Assembly (NCBI GenBank): GCA_903813345.2
Contig: CAIIXF020000011.1
Location: 2,134,571 to 2,198,570 of the forward strand
DNA: 64,000 nucleotides
Source of the DNA: Owenia fusiformis
Taxonomy: Eukaryota; Annelida; Polychaeta; Sabellida; Oweniidae
Direction: 5' to 3'
The position numbers were made by a program, and so were the translations under genes. Under the pieces are notes generated by a model. The model was not told where the DNA came from, did no database searches, and saw nothing but the letters and a program-made list of their open reading frames with translations. Below, in pieces: positions 21,075 through 33,140 of this stretch (positions within the stretch are counted from its first letter, which is position 1; every line of letters starts with the position of its first letter).

Positions 21075-23205
21075 CACAAGTAACAGGATCTTAAGAGGTT
21101 CTGGACAAATCATTTGATTCTGGACTTGACATATTTTTTTCCAACGAAATCACATCCAAGGGTTGAATTTTTATAAGCTACGTGTATTTAGAGAGCGAGT
21201 CCTGAGAAGTATTAATTTCAAAAAAGTTAAAATAGAACCCTAATTGAGAGTTAATCTAAAACTTACATTACATTGATAAATTAGGGCAAATCCTGTAAAT
21301 CCAATCCAATATTTTTAAGTGCATTTTCAATGAAATATTATCCAAGTATTTAGATGAAACGGTCTTATTCAAATACAAATCATTACATGATGATATTTTT
21401 CATAAAATATTTTTGCATGAAAATCAATTGAAGGGTCAAGATCAACGAGCTAATTTAGGTGAAAACCCTTACATAATGATGTGTTTTCATGACTTCTTTT
21501 ATAAAAGGGGTGAAGATAAAATGATCGAATTTAAGTTATTTAAGGATCACGGGGATATGTTTTCTTGGATATTTTTTATGAAATCCCAATGGTCAAGGTA
21601 AAATTTTGATTTTGATCTGGTATTTTTGGTCACGTGTTCGAAAGATCTATATAAGGCCCATAGAACCATATAGGAACGTCATTTTGAATGTCACGTGATA
21701 GATCCATATAAGGCTTCTAGAACCATGTCGGGAAAGATGAGAGGAAGCCCCTGACACCTGTTTCACGATTTTATCCGAACGTTGTTCGTGTCATTTCGGT
21801 TTTTATGCACTTCATTATTCTACCGATTTGATTCGTCGTATTTCGGAATCCTGAAAACAATTTTATACTCCACTTGGAGTATTTTTGACCTACTTCTTAT
21901 GACGAAAATTCCCGAACCTTGTTCGGATTAATCCGGATTTTCTGACCTACTTTATCTTCCGAGATTTCACGAGTTAACATTCGTCTCATTTCGGAATCCT
22001 GGTGACAGTTTTATACTCCATTGGAGTATTTTTGATCTACTTCTTATGACGAATATTCCCGAACCTTGTTCGGATTAATCCGGATTTTCTGACCTACTTT
22101 ATCTACCGAGATTTAACGAGTTAACATTCGTCTCATTTCGGAATCCTGGTGACAATTTTATACTCCATTGGAGTATTTTTGATCTACTTTTTCTGGATTT
22201 TGCTCTACTTCTTATAGTTTGACAACAAGCAAATCGACATGAATGGGTCTCGATCGACTAACCTACAGCGTGGAAGCTAGGCACGTAGCCCATGAGGCTA
22301 AAGTGCTACCGATATGAAAGAACAAAAGTATTATATATTTATACCGAGCGTCAATTCAAAATGGTCGTCACTTTTGAGTCCACTTAACAGGCGTATAGCC
22401 TTTTATTTTTTCGTGAAGCCACTCAGTAAAAATACGATTTCTCTGCAACCTGATGTCCAATCAAGATCTATGTGTTTCTGACACGTTTGGGCGTCCGGGA
22501 ATAGCAAGGTCTATACAAAGTTTGCACGCGAAATTGACGTAATTCATGACCGAAATCGGGAAGACAAAATTTGAGATTCACAACAAAATTGCTTTTGAAA
22601 ACTATTTACAAAAGTGTCCTAGAGACTCTAATCTACTTGGCTAAGGTTTTATTTGAAAATGCATTGCCTTCTTAAGCAGGTAGAGGGGCATACAGAACAC
22701 GGAAGCAAATGCTTTGTTGAAAAATTTCTATATTTCAATTTGAACATGTTATTACATGCCACGTAGGCCAGTGTTTTATATGGGGATTATATGTATTTTA
22801 CTTGTTTACATGAACGTAAATCATTACATGAAATCTGAATTCTTCCGGGTTTAATCTGGGTTTGTATTGTCTTATTGGGGCTTTTCGACTGTAAAACAAA
22901 CCTTACCTACATGGATTTGTGTCTCGGGAACATTTTTGTAAATAGTTATTATAAGCAATTCTGAAAGAATATCACATATTTTTGTCTTCCCGATTTCAGT
23001 CATGAATTACGTCAATTCTGCGTGCAAACAGTGGTTAGACGTTGTCATAACCGGATGCCCAAATGTGTCAGGAACACATAGATACTCGAATGATGTTGAT
23101 TGAACACCAGGGTGCAGAGAAATCGTAATTTTACGAAGTGGCTTCACGATAAAAATAAGCAGCAATTTAGGCCACCTTAAATACAACTCGTCAGTTGTAT
23201 CCAGT
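21075..23205 (+). mobile_element. 1.3-kb repeat family S, copy 1, interrupted by a TTAA-flanked element
   Basis: Reverse-complement of 31801-33140 over its full length: it shares GGTTCTGGACAAATCATTTG, three tandem ~148-bp units (TTTCGGAATCCTG at 21841, 21989, 22136), a tRNA-like stretch near 22240-22310 and a terminal ACTCGTCAGTTGTATCCAG. Unlike copy 2 it is split at 22384 by an inserted element. Minus that insert it is about 1335 bp, matching copy 2 (1340 bp). No protein is encoded; the tRNA-like stretch suggests a SINE-derived part. Confidence 0.8.
22388..23179. mobile_element. Foldback element inserted at TTAA in repeat S
   Basis: Flanked by TTAA at 22384-22387 and 23180-23183. Copy 2 of repeat S shows the uninterrupted sequence (CTCCACGTAAATACAACTCG in reverse complement), which proves the insertion. 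Inside, 22415-22575 and 22985-23155 are inverted repeats (TCGTGAAGCCACT…, GAATTACGTCAATT…, CGATTTCAGTCATG…). It carries no transposase. Confidence 0.8.
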
Positions 23206-23588
23206 TGGAATTCCAACGTAATTTAAAAAAAATTATTATATGGTTCTGCTTTGATTTTACGCTTAAAACATTTATAACTACATGTACGTCAACCTTATAT
23301 TAAAACATTTATTATTCTTTCAGTTTTATTAAAATGTAAAAAAATAATATATGTCAGCTTATTGCTTTCTGGAGAACAGTCAAGGTTTAAATGTGCTACA
23401 ATGAATCGGACACTCATGTAAATCGACATGGTTATAACATTGAACTCAATGCAGTAAATTGGTTATTTCTATGAATCACAGCGGGATTGGTTTCATTTTA
23501 TATGATTGCCAACTCTGGCTATTTTTTTGTAAATGCTTTTGACCGCGGAAAATGTGAAACTGATACGGTTGTGTATTATTCAATTGTT
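23206..23588. other. Intergenic, nothing recognised
   Basis: AT-rich; short frames in 23476-23772 overlap on both strands because of the hairpin that follows. Confidence 0.4.
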
Positions 23589-23709
23589 TTATGCCTTGGT
23601 CACATTTGCTCCGATTTTTACTACGGCGCCCGGCCGATTGAGTATTGTGTTCAGAAATGTATTCAATTTTGAACAAAATACTCGCAGCAAATGTGACCCA
23701 GGCATTATA
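23589..23709. repeat. Hairpin repeat with 20-bp arms and GC-rich centre
   Basis: Arms ATGCCTTGGTCACATTTGCT (about 23590) and its near complement (AGCAAATGTGACCCAGGCAT, about 23687) enclose a loop with GGCGCCCGGCC. It is probably a small MITE. Confidence 0.6.
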
Positions 23710-23869
23710 CACAGCGGTATTTCGAACATACTATTGTTACATAACCACGACTTAGCCAATTTTAAAGATTAAAACCATACTCCTTATTTTAATCCAACGA
23801 TAGGAGCTCATGGTAAGTATACATTTTAACTTTATACATCTTTACAAATACTAGAAATCTGCACGTTCG

Positions 23870-24355
23870 AGTGGATCACCAGGGGTCCCCACATAGCAGC
23901 AGTCTCCATAAAATGCAAAATACCTGTATTGATAAAGTGACTTTGACTGATTTTTTTAATTGAGATGAACTTGTTGAAACCTCGTGAAACCCCAGATACC
24001 TAGATATGACCTTGACATGACGTTGGCCAATACACATTGACTTTGGCCTTAGGTCACCTAATCATGTGTCGTCAAGGGTCATTGTAGCCCCAAGGTAGTT
24101 ACTACGCCAAATACTTAGATAATAATATTTGATCTTGAAACAAACTTGACCCATTAACATTGCCCTTGAACTCAGTTCCCCTAATCATTGGTTGCCAAGG
24201 GTCACAGCAGCCCAAAGGACTTTAAATCACCAAATACCTAGATATTGATATTTAACATAGGAATGACCTTGATTCAGGTCACTTAATCATGCCTCATCAA
24301 GGGTCGAATCTCAGACCAAGGTTGAAAAACGCGTAAACCTATAGATATTGACATT
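23870..24355. repeat. TGACCTT satellite, left part of an interrupted array
   Basis: Same family as 12838-13905 (ACCTAGATATTGA, GGTCACTTAATCATG, GCCAAGGGTCA). It continues at 25768 after an inserted TTAA element. Confidence 0.75.
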
Positions 24356-24582
24356 TTAAAGAGAGAATCAGATCTAGCAAACAGTTTAACAAAAATTGCT
24401 TCAATTTTAGAATATTTCTGGCTTATGTTATTCCTTTTCATGTCTATTTTCTAAAAATCCCAAAAGTGCACACTTTATTTCAGGAAAACTAAAGAGTTTA
24501 CAACAATGTATATTTTTCTATAAGAATGGTTACTTATTATTTGGGAGAATTTAAACAATTTTGCACTTTTAATCTAGATGAA

Positions 24583-25626
24583 CAGGGCGTTCAGTAAGTA
24601 AAGCTAATTTTGCTCTCAAACTTTTATTTCTTGTCTATCATCGTTCAAATTTTCAGTGGAGAAGCATCAGACACTTTTCTAACTATCCGGAAAAGATGAT
24701 CAAGATATAATGAATAACAGCAAAATGGTGGTTGTCATAGTAACGCGAATACAGGTTCTGCGGAGCAATTTTATAAGTTCACAGCATAGTATATTTTGTT
24801 AACGTTAGTTTCTGTCCTGTCTATATTTCAACCATAGTTCTGTGGCTACTCCACATTTCTACTTTCAAGTTAGCATTCTAGCTTTCACACACAGCTGATG
24901 TCGTTCTATCCACTTCTGATATATCCTGTGGAAGCCATCTGGAAAGTTCTTTGTCAGCGAACGTTGAACGGCATTCTGAAGCTCATGGATATTTGCGTGG
25001 ATCTTACCACGCAGATCATTTTTCAAACATGAAAATACCCCAAAATCGCACGGTGCCTTGTCAGGAGAATATGCTGACTGGCCTTAAACCTCCATCTCTA
25101 GCGTTTTCTGGATAGTATCCTGCACCATTTGCGACCTATGCGATGGCGCATTATCTTGATGGAATATGTAGGAGTTGAGAGTCCTATGGGGCCTCTTCTT
25201 GCGAATCGCGTTCACAAGATGGCGCCGCAGCACCTGAGCAGTGTCTGATGGATCATTCTGGATCATTCCATCTGTTGTATCATCTGTCTGTGATGTCATA
25301 GACTACAGTTGCCATGGTATCATATTTGTGTATGTTGTTGTTATGTTTGTCGTGACTTTCAGCCATAGCAAACAAAGACATATGCAGCATTAATCTTAAT
25401 CAATTTCCTTGCATTATAGCATTTTTATTAAAGTAAGAAATTGCTCCGCAGAACCCGTATTCACGTTACTATGACAACCATTGTTTTGCTATTATTCATC
25501 ATATCTTATTTAATTTTTCAGGGTAGTTAGAAAAATGTCAAATGCTTCTTCACTGAAAATTTGAAAGATAAATGACAAAAAATAAAAGTTTGAGAGCAAA
25601 ATTAGCTTTACTTACTGAACGCCCTG
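24583..25626 (-). mobile_element. Mariner element with ~185-bp terminal inverted repeats, internally deleted
   Basis: Both ends read CAGGGCGTTCAGTAAGTAAA and remain complementary for about 185 bp (to GGTTCTGCGGAGCAATTT at 24772 and its complement near 25440). TA follows the right end; the left dinucleotide is AA, probably a mutated TA. It carries only the last ~145 codons of transposase, against about 340 in a complete mariner, so most of the 5' coding half is missing. Confidence 0.85.
24865..25299 (-). pseudogene. Mariner transposase, C-terminal part with one in-frame stop
   Basis: The minus strand reads RKKRPHRTL…YIFHQDNAPSHRSQMVQDTI, containing the second catalytic Asp block (HQDNAPSHRS). 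It then has AYSPDKAPCDFGVFSCLKND, the third catalytic Asp block (YSPD-AP-DF), and runs on to a stop at 24865-24867 after the tail …QLCVKARMLT. A single TAA at about 25084 lies between these blocks in the same frame. Both C-terminal Asp residues are retained. The N-terminal helix-turn-helix and first catalytic Asp are absent from the element. Confidence 0.9.
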
Positions 25627-25767
25627 TATTATAACCTCATCAATTTGTAACATATCGTAAATATTTTGTGAGATATTGTATTTGAGATTGTAAGGAACAG
25701 ATTGGTACGTCAATTGTACATGTTGCTTATAATTTTGTCACCCCCATATATCTGATTCTGCCTTTAA

Positions 25768-26010
25768 CCTAGAATGACTTTGACCTCTGACCTTAGTAGA
25801 ACGCTCACTGGCCCATCAAGTATGAGGGCAAAAGGAGATGTTGGGACCTATTATAAAGCATGTTTGGTCTGTTTGTCATTTTGTCTGTCTGTTGGGACAT
25901 CTCCTTCTACACGATTTAACCTTATAGTAAGTTGGTCTCCGAAGGTCAGAGTTAAGTTCATCAAAGGTAAACGATCAATGTCTAGGTATTTGGCGTTTGA
26001 TGTGTAATGA
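25768..26010. repeat. TGACCTT satellite, right part
   Basis: Continues the array of 23870-24355 (AGAATGACTTTGACCTCTGA, GTCTAGGTATTTGGCG). It includes an inverted pair around 25838-25905 (GGGAC-ATCTCC words on both strands). Confidence 0.6.
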
Positions 26011-27529
26011 CCTGACCCGTTTAATCATTGTTAGCGAGCGGGTATAGATCAGGAAATTACTATAAAAAAATATAAGAGTTCAAGTGTAACATTCAAGTTA
26101 CCATTGTTGTGTTATGCAATATAATACTCTTTTAATTTTGGTCCCTTTGGAATGGACTTGATTTGATAAAGAGGGCAGCACTATAACATGTCAGGTTTCC
26201 ATGTATGAACTATCTTAATTGAAAGATGGCAGCACCTTACTATGTCACTGTTAGCACTAAGTAAATGTCTATCAAATCAAGCAATAGACTGCATTGATTT
26301 AAAGATGGCAGCACTTTAAGATATTCCCGACTGGCAGTAGGCAGCACAAATGGAAATATAACAGAACCTGACTCGTATGTCACTCTAGTGACATAAAAGG
26401 ATAATAAACTCTCCTCAGCTAATAACATAAAACAAGCATGTTAATTTCTATAACTATATAAAACAAAACTAATTTATTGGTCCTTTGTACAAAAGTTGGT
26501 ATTTCCTAATTGTATATGATGGAACGTTAAATTAACTATATATAATGCTTTGACTGTCCATATTGATAATAGACGAAATGAATAAAAGTTAAACAACATT
26601 AATTGATCGCGAAGTATGACTAATATGAAAGATATGAGAATAGCAGTATTCCGCGTATTCCTACTAAAACACTAAAGCACTTAATATGAATATCAACATA
26701 AACAAACGGTTAATTTGTTAACTATAAACAATGAAAAACATGTTTGGTCTAACATGATGACATCAGGCAGTCTACTGCATTTGAAATCATGTCAAAATAG
26801 GAAGCAAAATTCTCAACAAAAGAACAACTACTGACACCTATAGGTGTAACTAAAGTAAATATGATACCGCGATTGTAAAATATAAGTTAATGGACAAAAT
26901 CATAGCACCAGACAAAATATTAGAATTTCTGATGTCATTGATACAAGGATCACAAAATTACAACACCATGATTTGGTGATTAAAGCTTTTAAACTAATGC
27001 GCGAATTTCCGGCAAATCACAAAAAACTAATGTATGTACACTACTTAACCCGGGCAACTATAACTACCACTACGATGTACATGTATGTCCGATATCATGA
27101 ATCAAAAGCTTTTGTTATGTCGCGTCTCAATACTATTCAGTTGCATTAAGTTGTCCCCAATAGCCAGCATATTACATACAAGTAGGCCTTTGTGCAGACC
27201 CAAATGATTGAAATATACAATGTCACAGTCTGCTGTAACATAAAGAACAATTTGGGTTTATAATCAGCACATGTAATATATGCTTTGATGAAAGGTATGA
27301 TATCGCGAATGTATTTGGATAATGGGAATGTGAAAATGATTCCAACAGAAAATTCAGTATGCTGAAGTTGCCTGTTGTGTGAATTCAACATTCCATAAAA
27401 GATCACCAGTTTACTTCTCAATATTCACCAGAAATATGTGATCAAAGTATTCAAAAGTTCCCAAGTAATGAGATAATGCCCAAGTAATCCTAAATGAAAT
27501 CATGGATGGCTAAAGATAAAGCTGATAGA
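26011..27529. other. Intergenic, no recognised gene
   Basis: AT-rich. AAAGATGGCAGCAC-like words recur near 26173, 26225 and 26304, perhaps a decayed short tandem repeat. Nothing else recognised. Confidence 0.4.
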
Positions 27530-28060
27530 TTGGGCTGAAGTTTTGCTCACAGCCTTACATATTATAATGGCAATATGGCGACCAAGTGAATCACGAAATT
27601 AGCTCGAAGTTGACCAACAAAATACACGAAAAATATTCAGCAAAAGTGTGCGGGTCTTTGACAGATCCTTGACAAAGATGTAATTCACCAAAATAACTTA
27701 AAACTAATAGCCGATGTCCAACTAAATCAATGGAAAAAGAATGCAAATTCTTGCCAAACTTTCCGAGATCGAGTTAAACATTTGATCAGATTGTATGCCT
27801 AATTGAGTCGAAGTTTTAGGTTCGAAATACAGGAAAAATATCCGATAAATATGTGCGGCTTTCTGAGCACATTAAATTAATATTGCAACAAATAAAACAA
27901 ACCAGAAATAAATCGCCGATGGCTAAATCATACGCTGCAATGTTGGGACAAAGTTGGAGATCTCTCACTTATCCTTTGTTCCAAAATGGCAGAAATATTT
28001 TCCCCGATTATGAGAATCTGACGTTCGGTAATCTACTCTAAACATAGCTTAACTTACCGA
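27530..28060. repeat. Degenerate ~200-bp tandem repeat
   Basis: ATGGCTAA…GCTG…TTGGG…AAGTT and CGAAGTT…GAAAAATATTC/CG…TGTGCGG words recur in the same order near 27500-27655, 27780-27860 and 27918-28010. Units have diverged strongly; limits are approximate. Confidence 0.35.
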
Positions 28061-29223
28061 CGTATGCATCTCAACATTGTCACTGATATTCCGAAATAGT
28101 TTTAATCCCGTTTGTGAGTGAAATAAACTAAGATATCCGACATAAACGCGAGGAAAAAGACAGGTAAAATTTAGCTAGACTACGCGATCGATGGTTTCAG
28201 AAAGTATAAAGAGTCTAGCCAGATCACGACCGAACTTCGTGAAGAAAGTAGTTCCAGGAATTCGGCAATTCCGATTGGTTGTTACGCGGAGGATAATTAC
28301 TAAAACAGAATCCCGCCACCTATTGGCCGACGCCACCTTTTGGCAAAGTATTACTTCTGAGTTTGAAACTTGTGAAAACGCTAATAAAACCGTATAAAAT
28401 GGAAAGACCATAAAGCTACGAGGATGTAGATTGATAATTAAGATTAAATGACACCATCCAGTGAAGTCAAATATGAGTGACAACTCCCAGAAAAAGATTA
28501 AAATGAAGACTGAATCTTGATGGTCGTCACAGATGATACTATGGCCCTTGGCGAATTATGATTAGATGTACCGAGGTCAACATTAATGTTTCTTGTACAA
28601 AGTCATCCCAAGGTCAAAGATAAATATTGAGGCATTTTACGTTTCAAGACCTTTGGACAAATTCGATTCGAAGAATCGGTGAATCGGTCAAGGTCAAAAA
28701 ATCAATATACAGGTATTTTGTATTTTTTTTGTAATGATGTATTAAAGTTAAAATGTATACAGAGATAAAATAGGTTAGCTCCTATCGTTTCCTTGTGTAT
28801 ACGTTTATGTCTCTGCGTAATAACGCAGATGCGAGCAGGTAGTTACCAGTCTCACCACAAGGTGGCTCGTTCGGGTCAGATAGCATGGCGGGTATGGTAG
28901 AAAGTTCCCTTTAACTTAAAGTACATCTGTTTTCGTGGTTCAATTTTCATATCACCCTTATGTATCTAATAGCACTGCAAATTAAAATATGTCCAGTGAA
29001 AGAAAATGCAATACAAGAATAGATATTTCACTTTTTGTGATTTTGTAAGAATGGGGTTATTTTTTGTATAACGCATTGAAACAACTTTAAAAAGTGAGCA
29101 ATATCAGTGTTGTAATAATAACGCCTCTTATACCTATTTATTACAGGTCGTGTAGACCATTGTTGCCTGAGTTACAGCAAAAACATTGACTTTTGCATGT
29201 TGATGAAGATGATGCGCCTTTTA
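28061..29223. other. Intergenic; CCAAT boxes and a CTCF-like site
   Basis: Near 28270-28330 are ATTGGTTG and CTATTGGCCG in a more GC-rich stretch. At 28855-28868 CCACAAGGTGGCTC matches 12 of 14 positions of the CTCF core. Part of 28590-28720 resembles the TGACCTT satellite. No coding exon was identified. Confidence 0.35.
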
Positions 29224-30195
29224 CAGGGTGACCCAAAAAAATGCAACCCTCCATTTTTTCAATATTTTTCTTAAATGGAGTTTAATTGCTCTGAAATTTG
29301 GCATACAAGGACTCCATTCAATGTGGAACCCTCTGACAAAGTTTCAATAATCATAGTCTTATATTAATAGAGTTATGGTCGTTCCAAAATATGCCCCAAA
29401 TGTCGTCCATTTCCAATGTTAGGTTTTCGGATGAATCACATTCCCTTCTTTGTGAACATGTAAACTCAAGAAATAATGTGTTCTGAGATCACAAATTCCA
29501 GATGAAGTGCTTCAAAGGCCCCTTCATTCTGTTAAATGCACAGCTTGGGCTGCCAAAATCCAAACATGAAATCATCAACCCCTTTTGGTTTGAGGTTGAC
29601 AATGGCAACACTGTTACTGTTAACACACAGCACAATATTGGTGTTCCCAGGAAGTTCTAGGCAGTTCTAGAGTGACATAGAGGCTTCAATAGACAAGAAC
29701 AGTGGTTCTAGAAGGATGGAGCTACTCCTCACACTTCTAATGATAGCATAGCCTGGCTCACTAGTCATTTCTATGAGAAGATTACCTCTTCTAGGACGGA
29801 GAACCCATGGTCATCCCACAGTCTTGATCTCAATGCCCCTGACTTCTATATATGGGGTTATTTAAAGGATAATGTGTATAAAAATAACCCTACCACAATT
29901 GCAGACTCCAACAAGCAATGGCTGAAAAATTTGAGCCATACCCATGGGGAAGAATGCATCCGTGTTATGAACAGTTTTCCTTGAACATTGCAAGTTTGTT
30001 TTCAGTGAAATTGACGACATCTGGAGCATATTTTGAAACAACCATAACTCTATCAATATTAGACTATGATTATTAAAACTTTGCCAGAGGATCCCACATT
30101 GAATGAAGTCCTTGTGTGCCAAATTTCAGAGCAATTTACCTCCATTTGAGAAAAATATTGAAGAAATGGAGGGTTGCATTTTTTTGGGTCACCAT
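29224..30195 (+). mobile_element. Tc1/mariner-like element with ~165-bp terminal inverted repeats
   Basis: The ends CAGGGTGACCCAAAAAAATG (29224) and CATTTTTTTGGGTCACCATG (30195) extend as inverted repeats for about 165 bp, both flanked by TA. The element contains a degenerate transposase segment at 29697-29984. It interrupts an older repeat whose uninterrupted relative is at 53885-54040, giving an internal empty-site control. Length is 972 bp, less than a full element. Confidence 0.85.
29697..29984 (+). pseudogene. Mariner-like transposase, catalytic fragment with a stop
   Basis: The plus strand reads EQWF, a stop, then KDGATPHTSNDSIAWLTSHF (second catalytic Asp block), SLDLNAPDFYIWGYLKDNVY (third block, altered from the usual SPDLNP), TIADSNK, and EECIRVMNSFP before a stop. 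It is close in sequence to the piece at 9102-9454, so the two elements are of one Tc1/mariner-like family, but this copy keeps the Asp that the 9.4-kb copy has lost. Upstream coding sequence is too decayed to read. Confidence 0.8.
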
Positions 30196-30450
30196 GTATA
30201 ATAGATCTCATATCTTAGAAGCGTATCAGTTCAAAAATAGACTAGAAGACCTAACATATTTTGCCAAGCACTGCGCCTATTCATTTGGCAATTCAGTTGT
30301 AAATTTTATCTTGAAAAAATAAATCTTCCAATTTTGTTGAGTTTTCTTGCAGAAATCGCCTACTCCCTCCACGATCACCGGGCGTGGTTTAAGCTGCCGA
30401 TATTCTTCTTGAAACGAGTCGGATCTTCAAAATCTAGTTGGACTCCCTTT

Positions 30451-30622
30451 ATAGAAGCTTTGAACTAAATTTGCACTGCTCAAGGCTGAAATTTTATTGT
30501 TTATCCATACATTTTGAGAAAAAATGTATAAAAGAAGATGTTAAGCCAAATGGTGCTCAAAAAATTCAGAAAAAGTAAAAATTTTGAATTTTCTATGTAC
30601 AGGCCTGGTTGCCCCTTTAAAG
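30451..30622 (+). repeat. Interspersed ~190-bp repeat, copy 2
   Basis: GACTCCCTTTATAGAAGCTT to CCCCTTTAAAG, matching 34887-35077 on the same strand and 19036-19235 inverted. Confidence 0.75.
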
Positions 30623-31290
30623 GGTTCCGATTAGCATCCCGTATAAAAACAATATGGCGGCTCCAGGCGAATCAACTGGATCAGTCCACTTTTAAGAAAT
30701 AAGGGGAATTCTGTAAAATCCAGTTTATTGAAATTGTCTTTGAGATAAAATAATCCGTTTATAATGATTTTGAAAACGTTATCCAAAGAGTGATTGCGTT
30801 CAAAGAATACATGTTCAACAGCCAATATAAATCCTTGTATTAGAAACCGGTTTGTCTTGCTTTGTTTCATTTGTAGGATATTTCATATGCCAAGCTGTGT
30901 GCTATTACGTTATGGGGAAATTTAGATGCCAATTTTTCCTTATTATACACAAATAGAAGATCCTGAAACTTCACCCATAAATGTGGAATTGATTTGTCAA
31001 AATAAAAATCACCCTTTTATAAATGTGTGACGATCTATAATATACTTATGCTATATAACAGTTAGAGGTGTTGACACAACAACCTCGAACCTGTGAACCC
31101 TTGAGTATTATTCCGGGATCGGGCCTTTTATACTAAACGGTGAGCAACACCAGAAACGAGCGTTCGATTTGCTAAACGATATGCGTCACCCTTTAAGAAG
31201 CTCAATATTATCTAATCAAACACTTCGTCTACCATTTTGAAACACTAATCAAACCAATCTGTGCTAGCGATTCATAGGGCGAGCCATTGG
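30623..31290. other. Intergenic, nothing recognised
   Basis: AT-rich; the minus-strand frame 30631-30870 shows no domain. Confidence 0.35.
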
Positions 31291-31294
31291 GATA

Positions 31295-31460
31295 TTTCCA
31301 GGGTTCGTACACACCTGCAAATGTCAGGGAAATTGATTTAATTTTCCAAGTGCTGGAAATGTCAGGGAATTTTTAAATTAGGTCAAAAGGGCCAAAGATG
31401 TCCGGGAATTTTGAAACGGTAGATATTTCATGGAAATTTGTATCAGTGTTGAAAAAATGA
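31295..31460. repeat. Short repeat with GTCAGGGAATTT words
   Basis: CAGGGTTCGTACACACCTG is followed by three spaced AATGTCAGGGAA / TGTCCGGGAATTTT words. This phrase is typical of a dispersed element widespread in animal genomes; I cannot assign its class. Confidence 0.4.
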
Positions 31461-31729
31461 TGTTCCAGAAAAAAAACATTTTAGGACTATGACAGGATAT
31501 CAATGAAATCCAAAATGTAATATTTAGTTGATTCTACGGGCTAAAGTATGAAAACGTATCACATATATCTAAAAAATTAATAAATTTCATAGATCTAGAG
31601 GCCCCTCAGGAGTGGAAAACCTTTAATAACCAGAGGTTAATGTTTCCAAACTGTTTTGAAACAAACTAACGTCTTGTTTTCAACCTACACCTTGCTCCTT
31701 TCTGTCGTACTTAATAAAACAAAAATAGT

Positions 31730-31792
31730 ATATCACGGAGGGATACGAACCACTGACCTGGGGCTTGGTTATTCACTAGCGCCATAGGCGTT
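31730..31792 (-). other. tRNA-like Pol III promoter (SINE head?)
   Basis: On the minus strand TGGCGCTAGTG resembles an A box and GGTTCGTATCC about 30 bp later matches the B box with one change. It ends just before repeat S copy 2. A real tRNA fold was not found. Confidence 0.35.
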
Positions 31793-31800
31793 CACCTGTT

Positions 31801-33140
31801 CTGGATACAACTGACGAGTTGTATTTACGTGGAGTCAAAAGTGAAGATCATTTTGAATTGACGCTCGGTATAAATATATAATACTTTTGTTCTCTTATAT
31901 CGGTAGCACTTTGGCCTCATGGGCTACGTGCCTAGCTTCCACGCTGTAGGTAAGTCGATTGAGACCCATTCATGTCGAATTTTTTGATTTGCTTGTTGTC
32001 AAACTATAATAAGTAGAGCAAAATCCAGAAAAAGTAGATCAAAAATACTCCAATGGAGTATAAAATTGTCACCAGGATTCCGAAATGAGACGAATGTTAA
32101 CTCGTTAAATCTCGGTAGATAAAGTAGGTCAGAAAATCCGGATTAATCCGAACAAGGTTCGGGAATATTCGTCATAAGATGTAGATCAAAAATACTCCAA
32201 TGGAGTATAAAATTGTCACCAGGATTCCGAAATGAGACGAATGTTAACTCGTGAAATCTCGGAAGATAAAGTAGGTCAGAAAATCCGGATTAATCCGAAC
32301 AAGGTTCGGGAATTTTCGTCATAAGAAGTAGATCAAAAATACTCCAAGTGGAGTATAAAATTGTAACCAGGATTCCGAAATACGACGAATCAAATCGGCA
32401 AACTTCGGTACAATAATGAAGTGCATAAAAACCGAAATGATCCGAACAACGTTCGGATAAAATCGTGAAACAGGTGTCAGGGGCTTCCCCTCATCTTTCC
32501 CGAAATGGTTCTAAAACCCAAATATGGATCCATCACGTGACATTCAAAATGACGGTAATAAATGGTTCTATGGGCCTTATATGGATCTTTCGAACACGTG
32601 ACCAAATATACCAAATCAAAATCAAAATTTTACCTTGACCATTGGATGGGATTTCATAGAAAATATCCAAGAAAACACATTCTCGTGATCCATAAATCAC
32701 TTAAATTCGATGATGGAATTTTATGAAAGAAGTTATGAAAACACATCATCATGTAAGGGTTTCACCTAAATTACCTCGTTTTATCTTGACCCTTTAATTG
32801 AATTTCATTAAAAATTGTTACATGAAAAATATCATCATGTTATGATTTGTATTTAAATAAGACCGTTTCATCTAAATACTTGGATAATATTTCATAAAAA
32901 ATGCACTTAAAAAAATATTTCAGGATTTGCCTTAATTTATCAATGTAATGTAAGTATTAGATTGACTCTCAAATAGGGTTCTATTTTAATTTTTTTATTG
33001 AAATTAATACTAGGCAGGACTCACTCTCTAAAAAGCTAATAAAAATTCAACCTGTGGATGTGATTTCGTTGAAAAAAAATATGACAAGTCCAGAATCAAA
33101 TGATTTGTCCAGAACCTCTTAAGATTCTGTTAAGTGAAGT
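31801..33140 (-). mobile_element. 1.3-kb repeat family S, copy 2 (uninterrupted)
   Basis: Inverted relative to copy 1 at 21075-23205 and lacking the 792-bp TTAA insertion. It begins CTGGATACAACTGACGAGTT and contains the ~148-bp internal units (CAGGATTCCGAAATGAGACG) and the tRNA-like stretch (31910-31970, GCACTTTGGCCTCATGGGCT…GTCGATTGAGACCC). Confidence 0.8.

Larger units (their letters stand above)
24360..25763. mobile_element. TTAA-flanked MITE (family T), copy 1, itself carrying a mariner
   Basis: The ends AGAGAGAATCAGATC and GATTCTGCCT are imperfect inverted repeats flanked by TTAA (24356-24359, 25764-25767). Outside the mariner at 24583-25626 it aligns with the complete copy at 42746-43197, which lacks the mariner. 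The host DNA on both sides is TGACCTT satellite, so the order of events was satellite, MITE, mariner. Confidence 0.85.

Noticed and set aside
28175-28483. Overlapping frames of 102 and 68 codons on opposite strands
   Set aside because: No domain, no splice context; mutual overlap in a modestly GC-richer stretch explains both.
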